Source: Profftia tarda
GTDB taxonomy: Bacteria > Pseudomonadota > Gammaproteobacteria > Enterobacterales > Enterobacteriaceae
Assembly: GCF_904848675.1 (NCBI RefSeq)
Contig: NZ_LR890047.1
Span: 1,054,001 to 1,118,000 of the forward strand
DNA: 64,000 nucleotides
Direction of reading: 5' to 3'
The notes under the pieces are model-generated. The model was given only the letters and a program-made list of their open reading frames with translations, was not told where the DNA came from and made no database searches. Positions 61,174 to 64,000 of the stretch are shown here, one piece after another. The position numbers and the translations under genes were made by a program. Position 1 is the stretch's first letter, and every line of letters begins with the position of its first letter.

Positions 61174-62112
61174 TTATACTGAACTAGCCAATCCAAAAAA
61201 TTTACGGGTAGTCAAAACATCATTCGCTATTTGCTGCTTTAATGCCTTAAGAGAAACAAAGCGCTGCTCATTACGCAATTTTGCGCGCAGCACCACATCT
61301 AAATGATATCCATAAAGATCCATCATCTTATCTAATAAATGGACTTCTAACTGCTGACTTATGCCTGAAAATGTTGGGCGTATTCCAATGTTTGCAACTC
61401 CTGGTAATGGTTCCGGGGCAATACCATAAACATCAACAACATAGACACCTTGCACTGGTGCGACCAACCATCTCAGTCGCATATTAGCTGTTGGAAAACC
61501 AATTGTTCTACCAATTTTATCACCGTGCACAACACGCCCAGAGATGCTATATGGGCGACCTAACATGCTTTCAGCCAAAGAAAAATTGTCTTCCCGTAAT
61601 GCGTGTCGAATGGCAGTGCTGCTAATACGCTTGTTACCTTCCCGGAAACTACTAGATGTTATAACCGTGAATCCTAACTTATCTCCCGACTTTTTCAATA
61701 AATCATAGTTACCTTGTCGCTCTGCACCAAAACGAAAATCATCACCTACCATTAGGTATTTTACGCCAAGCTGTTCAACTAGTAACTTTTCGAGGAAGTG
61801 ATGAGGTAAGGTAGCTGCAAAATCTAGATTAAAGCGAATGCATAGAAGATAATCGACTCCCGCATGTGCTAGATGCTGACATTTATCGCGTAACTGGGTT
61901 AGCCGCGCCGGCGCTTTGTCTATTCCGAGTACCTCTAATGTCTGGGGTTCGAAGATCATTACCATAACTGGTAATCCTAAACGATTACCTTCATATTTTA
62001 ACTGGGCAAGCAGTCCTTGGTGACCGCGGTGCACGCCATCGAAATTACCAATTGTTAAAATACAGCTATAATGACGTGCCCGTAGATTATAAATGCCACG
62101 AATTAGCTCCAT
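61174..62112 (-). CDS. ribF: Bifunctional riboflavin kinase / FAD synthetase
   Basis: RibF phosphorylates riboflavin to FMN and adenylates FMN to FAD. It has 312 residues, close to E. coli. The N-terminal nucleotidyltransferase domain has LTIGNFDGVHRGHQGLL (20-36) and GDDFRFGAERQGN. ISSTAIRHAL follows. The C-terminal kinase domain has GRTIGFPTANM and GVANIGIRPTF. It leads ribF-ileS with a 90-base gap. Since the nearby ribH is broken, RibF may work on riboflavin from another gene, the host or a partner symbiont. Confidence 0.96.
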   Translation of the reverse strand: MELIRGIYNLRARHYSCILTIGNFDGVHRGHQGLLAQLKYEGNRLGLPVMVMIFEPQTLEVLGIDKAPARLTQLRDKCQHLAHAGVDYLLCIRFNLDFAATLPHHFLEKLLVEQLGVKYLMVGDDFRFGAERQGNYDLLKKSGDKLGFTVITSSSFREGNKRISSTAIRHALREDNFSLAESMLGRPYSISGRVVHGDKIGRTIGFPTANMRLRWLVAPVQGVYVVDVYGIAPEPLPGVANIGIRPTFSGISQQLEVHLLDKMMDLYGYHLDVVLRAKLRNEQRFVSLKALKQQIANDVLTTRKFFGLASSV

Positions 62113-62384
62113 ATCCAGCTCAACATTATAAATCAGCCAATTTATGACTGATACATAAACTAAAATTACCTAGGGATTATAAATATATAGTAACTAGCCA
62201 CCATAAGTTCAATAGGTTCTGGTTAGTATGATATTATGTCTGCTTTTATACTCTTTATGCATTTAAAAGAGAGATTAAAACGAATATTTCATTCGTATAC
62301 TGTAAAAATATTCTCTTTAGAAAAAAGTTTATGTCATAATATATGATGTTACGTAAGCATTAAATCAATTTAGAGGGTTTTATG
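62113..62384. other. Divergent control region of ribF and lpp
   Basis: About 270 bases between divergent genes. The lpp side is clearly related to the E. coli lpp promoter and leader. It shares the aaaaatattctc block, a -10-like TAATAT, a long untranslated leader and the ribosome site TAGAGGG. The ribF promoter was not assigned. Confidence 0.6.
62316..62342 (+). promoter_or_regulatory. Promoter of lpp
   Basis: TTTAGA (62316-62321) and TATA-like TAATAT (62337-62342) are 15 bases apart. The upstream aaaaatattctc and the downstream leader up to TAGAGGG resemble the E. coli lpp control region base for base in many places. The conserved context is stronger evidence than the boxes alone. Confidence 0.6.
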
Positions 62385-62624
62385 ATGAATTGTACTAAAA
62401 TATTACTACTTAGTTCCCTAAGTCTAGCATCTACTATGCTGGTTGGATGTGCTAGTAATGCTAAAATAGACCAACTGTATACTAATATTCAAAATTTAGA
62501 CAATAAATGCGCTCAGCTCAGTGACGACATTAACTCAATGCGTAGTGATGTTCAAACTGCTAAAGAAGATTCAGTAAGAGCGAACCAGCGCTTAGATAAT
62601 ATGGCTCTTAAGCACAAGAAATAA
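62385..62624 (+). CDS. lpp: Braun lipoprotein Lpp (murein lipoprotein)
   Basis: Lpp is the abundant trimeric coiled-coil lipoprotein that ties the outer membrane to peptidoglycan. I start at the second of two adjacent ATGs (62385). AGAGGG is then 7 bases away and the N-terminus MNCTKILL fits relatives. The signal peptide has 21 residues and ends in lipobox LVGC. The mature part is 58 residues, as in E. coli: SNAKIDQL, heptad repeats, MRSDVQTAKEDS and RANQRLDNMA. It ends in Lys for the peptidoglycan link. An unusual cysteine is at mature position 21. A strong hairpin terminator follows. Confidence 0.97.
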   Translation: MNCTKILLLSSLSLASTMLVGCASNAKIDQLYTNIQNLDNKCAQLSDDINSMRSDVQTAKEDSVRANQRLDNMALKHKK

Positions 62625-64000
62625 TATGTAGTGTAACATGGTAAAGCAAGTAGCTAACAAGTGCGACTTGCTTTACTATCTCTTATTACTGACAATTGCC
62701 CATAATCAAAATATTATACTACATATAGTAAACCGTTCATATACATGGCGGCGATTATACTACTATGAAAGCTTAAAGAATAGACATTAAAAGAAGAATA
62801 AAAGAAGTCACACTAGAATAATAAACTCATAAAAAGCATTTAAATGGTTCAGTGTGTTTTATTAAATAAATGATCCATAACAACTAACCTGCATTTAATC
62901 TACCTTATAACATGCAAATAAAATATTATTACTTTTTGAAAGATATTATTTTTATAACGACAATATCTCTTTAGTTATTATCTTAAGTAATAGCTAAATT
63001 ATAATAAAATCTAGCATAAATATTAGGAAGTATAAGAATACGATCATAGTCTATCATCATTTAATATAAATAATATATTAAAGCAGCGATCTACCTTAGA
63101 TCTTTAGCAGTTATCTGCATCCTGCAGAAGAAAAATAGTAAGTACTAATTAAGTATAACTATAAAAATAGTGTATTTTCTTGAAATATTGCTTAATTTTT
63201 TTTAAAGATTTAATATCAAATAAAATGCATAGTTAAAGGTAGCAGAGATTTACATTTATATGAGATGATATAAACCTATCACTATTATAGTATTTTGTTC
63301 TAGAATTACAGAAAATTATAAATATCAGTGAATTTCTTAATAGATTCAAGGGTAGACATATTAAGATTATTACTACTAGTGCTCCCAGAAAAACCGCAGT
63401 TATCTCATAAAGACATTCAGATTTAGGTCTCTTTTCGATTATGAGGACTAATAAAACTCACTGATGGTTCTATTGATTAATTATATTTACCGCTTAACTA
63501 CCGAGTCTGCTTATATTATTACCTACGTTAGGAATAAGCATATTTAATACACATAATGATTTTATTTTAGAACTATCCTTTTGTGTGACTCCGCTTTATA
63601 TTTCAATACATCCCGTTAAAATTCTATACAAAAATTATGTTAGACAGTAGCAAGTTATACTAAATATATAATATTATGAGGTACAACAATGTAATCATTG
63701 ATACAATAGCATAAATTCATTACCAAAGATAAATAACCGTTATAATATATCCATATTGACAGATAAAACATTTTTCTATTATGTAAGGCAATAAGAAATT
63801 TTCTGTTAGCTAACCTAATGGTCATAATCACTATTTTAGGTACAACTTTCATCATGATGACAGATATTCAGGCAATTCAGATCAAAAATCTATGTGAGTT
63901 AATTGATGATATACAAACATTTACGACTTTAGCTTTTGAGATATAATGAGGGTATACACTACATAAAATAACCATAGATATCTCATTAGATTATACTTTT
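62625..64000. other. Spacer after lpp to the window end
   Basis: Beyond the lpp terminator there are about 1.3 kb of AT-rich DNA with no gene I can support. E. coli lpp is near pykF and ldtE; neither is recognised. A short frame at 63655-63855 on the minus strand has no protein-like features. Confidence 0.6.
62641..62676 (+). terminator. Rho-independent-like terminator of lpp
   Basis: GTAAAGCAAGT (62641-62651) pairs perfectly with ACTTGCTTTAC (62666-62676), with a 14-base loop. A T-rich tail (tatctcttatt) follows. It begins 17 bases after the lpp stop. Such a hairpin also stabilises the long-lived lpp mRNA in E. coli. Confidence 0.8.

Noticed and set aside
63655..63855. 66-codon minus-strand frame near the end
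   Set aside because: No signal, domain or ribosome site that I can recognise.
1..64000. CRISPR arrays, insertion sequences, prophage, toxin-antitoxin or defence systems
   Set aside because: No regularly spaced repeats, transposase, integrase, Cas or restriction motifs were seen on either strand.

Overview
The window looks like part of a strongly reduced, AT-rich gammaproteobacterial chromosome. Every gene I recognise has its closest remembered counterpart in Enterobacterales (E. coli, Yersinia, Serratia), usually with near-identical length. Only about half of the 64 kb is coding. The rest is very AT-rich spacer, 0.3 to 3.4 kb at a time, with eroded gene remains. There are no insertion sequences, phage genes, CRISPR arrays, toxins or secretion genes. 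This is the pattern of a host-restricted insect endosymbiont at an intermediate stage of genome erosion. A Serratia symbiotica-like aphid symbiont would fit well, but that name is inference.

Layout. 1-1944: end of the cyo operon (cyoB tail, cyoC, cyoD, cyoE). 3329-6131: brnQ-proY amino-acid importers (minus). 7428-13120: accD, folC, truncated dedD, cvpA, (purF lost), ubiX. 16494-21822: rep, (gppA/rhlB lost), trxA, rho. 22073-24519: ribH pseudogene, nusB, (thiL lost), pgpA. 27871-39424 (minus): ndk, rlmN, truncated rodZ, ispG, hisS, yfgM relic, bamB, der. 40725-43124: rnr (minus). 44615-45721: mnmA. 46503-47093: rplU-rpmA (minus). 47988-48825: rsmD-yhhL (minus). 49971-50046: tRNA-Phe (minus). 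51042-51665: engB. 53435-55024: prfC. 56332-62112 (minus): ribF-ileS-lspA-(fkpB relic)-ispH. 62385-62624: lpp. Each block keeps enterobacterial gene order inside, but blocks that lie far apart in E. coli are neighbours here, so the chromosome has been rearranged and has lost much DNA.

How the genes fit together. IspG and IspH finish the MEP pathway to IPP/DMAPP. DMAPP is used by UbiX for the prenyl-FMN cofactor of ubiquinone synthesis, and prenyl units are needed for CyoE heme O. Ubiquinol and heme O both serve the cytochrome bo oxidase. RibF makes FMN/FAD, yet the local ribH is dead, so riboflavin must come from another gene or from outside. LspA matures lipoproteins such as Lpp and BamB, so an outer membrane with Braun lipoprotein is kept. 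The remaining genes are translation, RNA and GTPase housekeeping (ileS, hisS, prfC, rplU, rpmA, der, engB, rsmD, rlmN, mnmA, rnr, rho, nusB).

I found no convincing new biological system. The most unusual DNA is a set of long, perfect inverted repeats in eroded spacers, notably 34249-34302 and 37232-37299. The spacers were read by eye; remote pseudogenes in them could have been missed.
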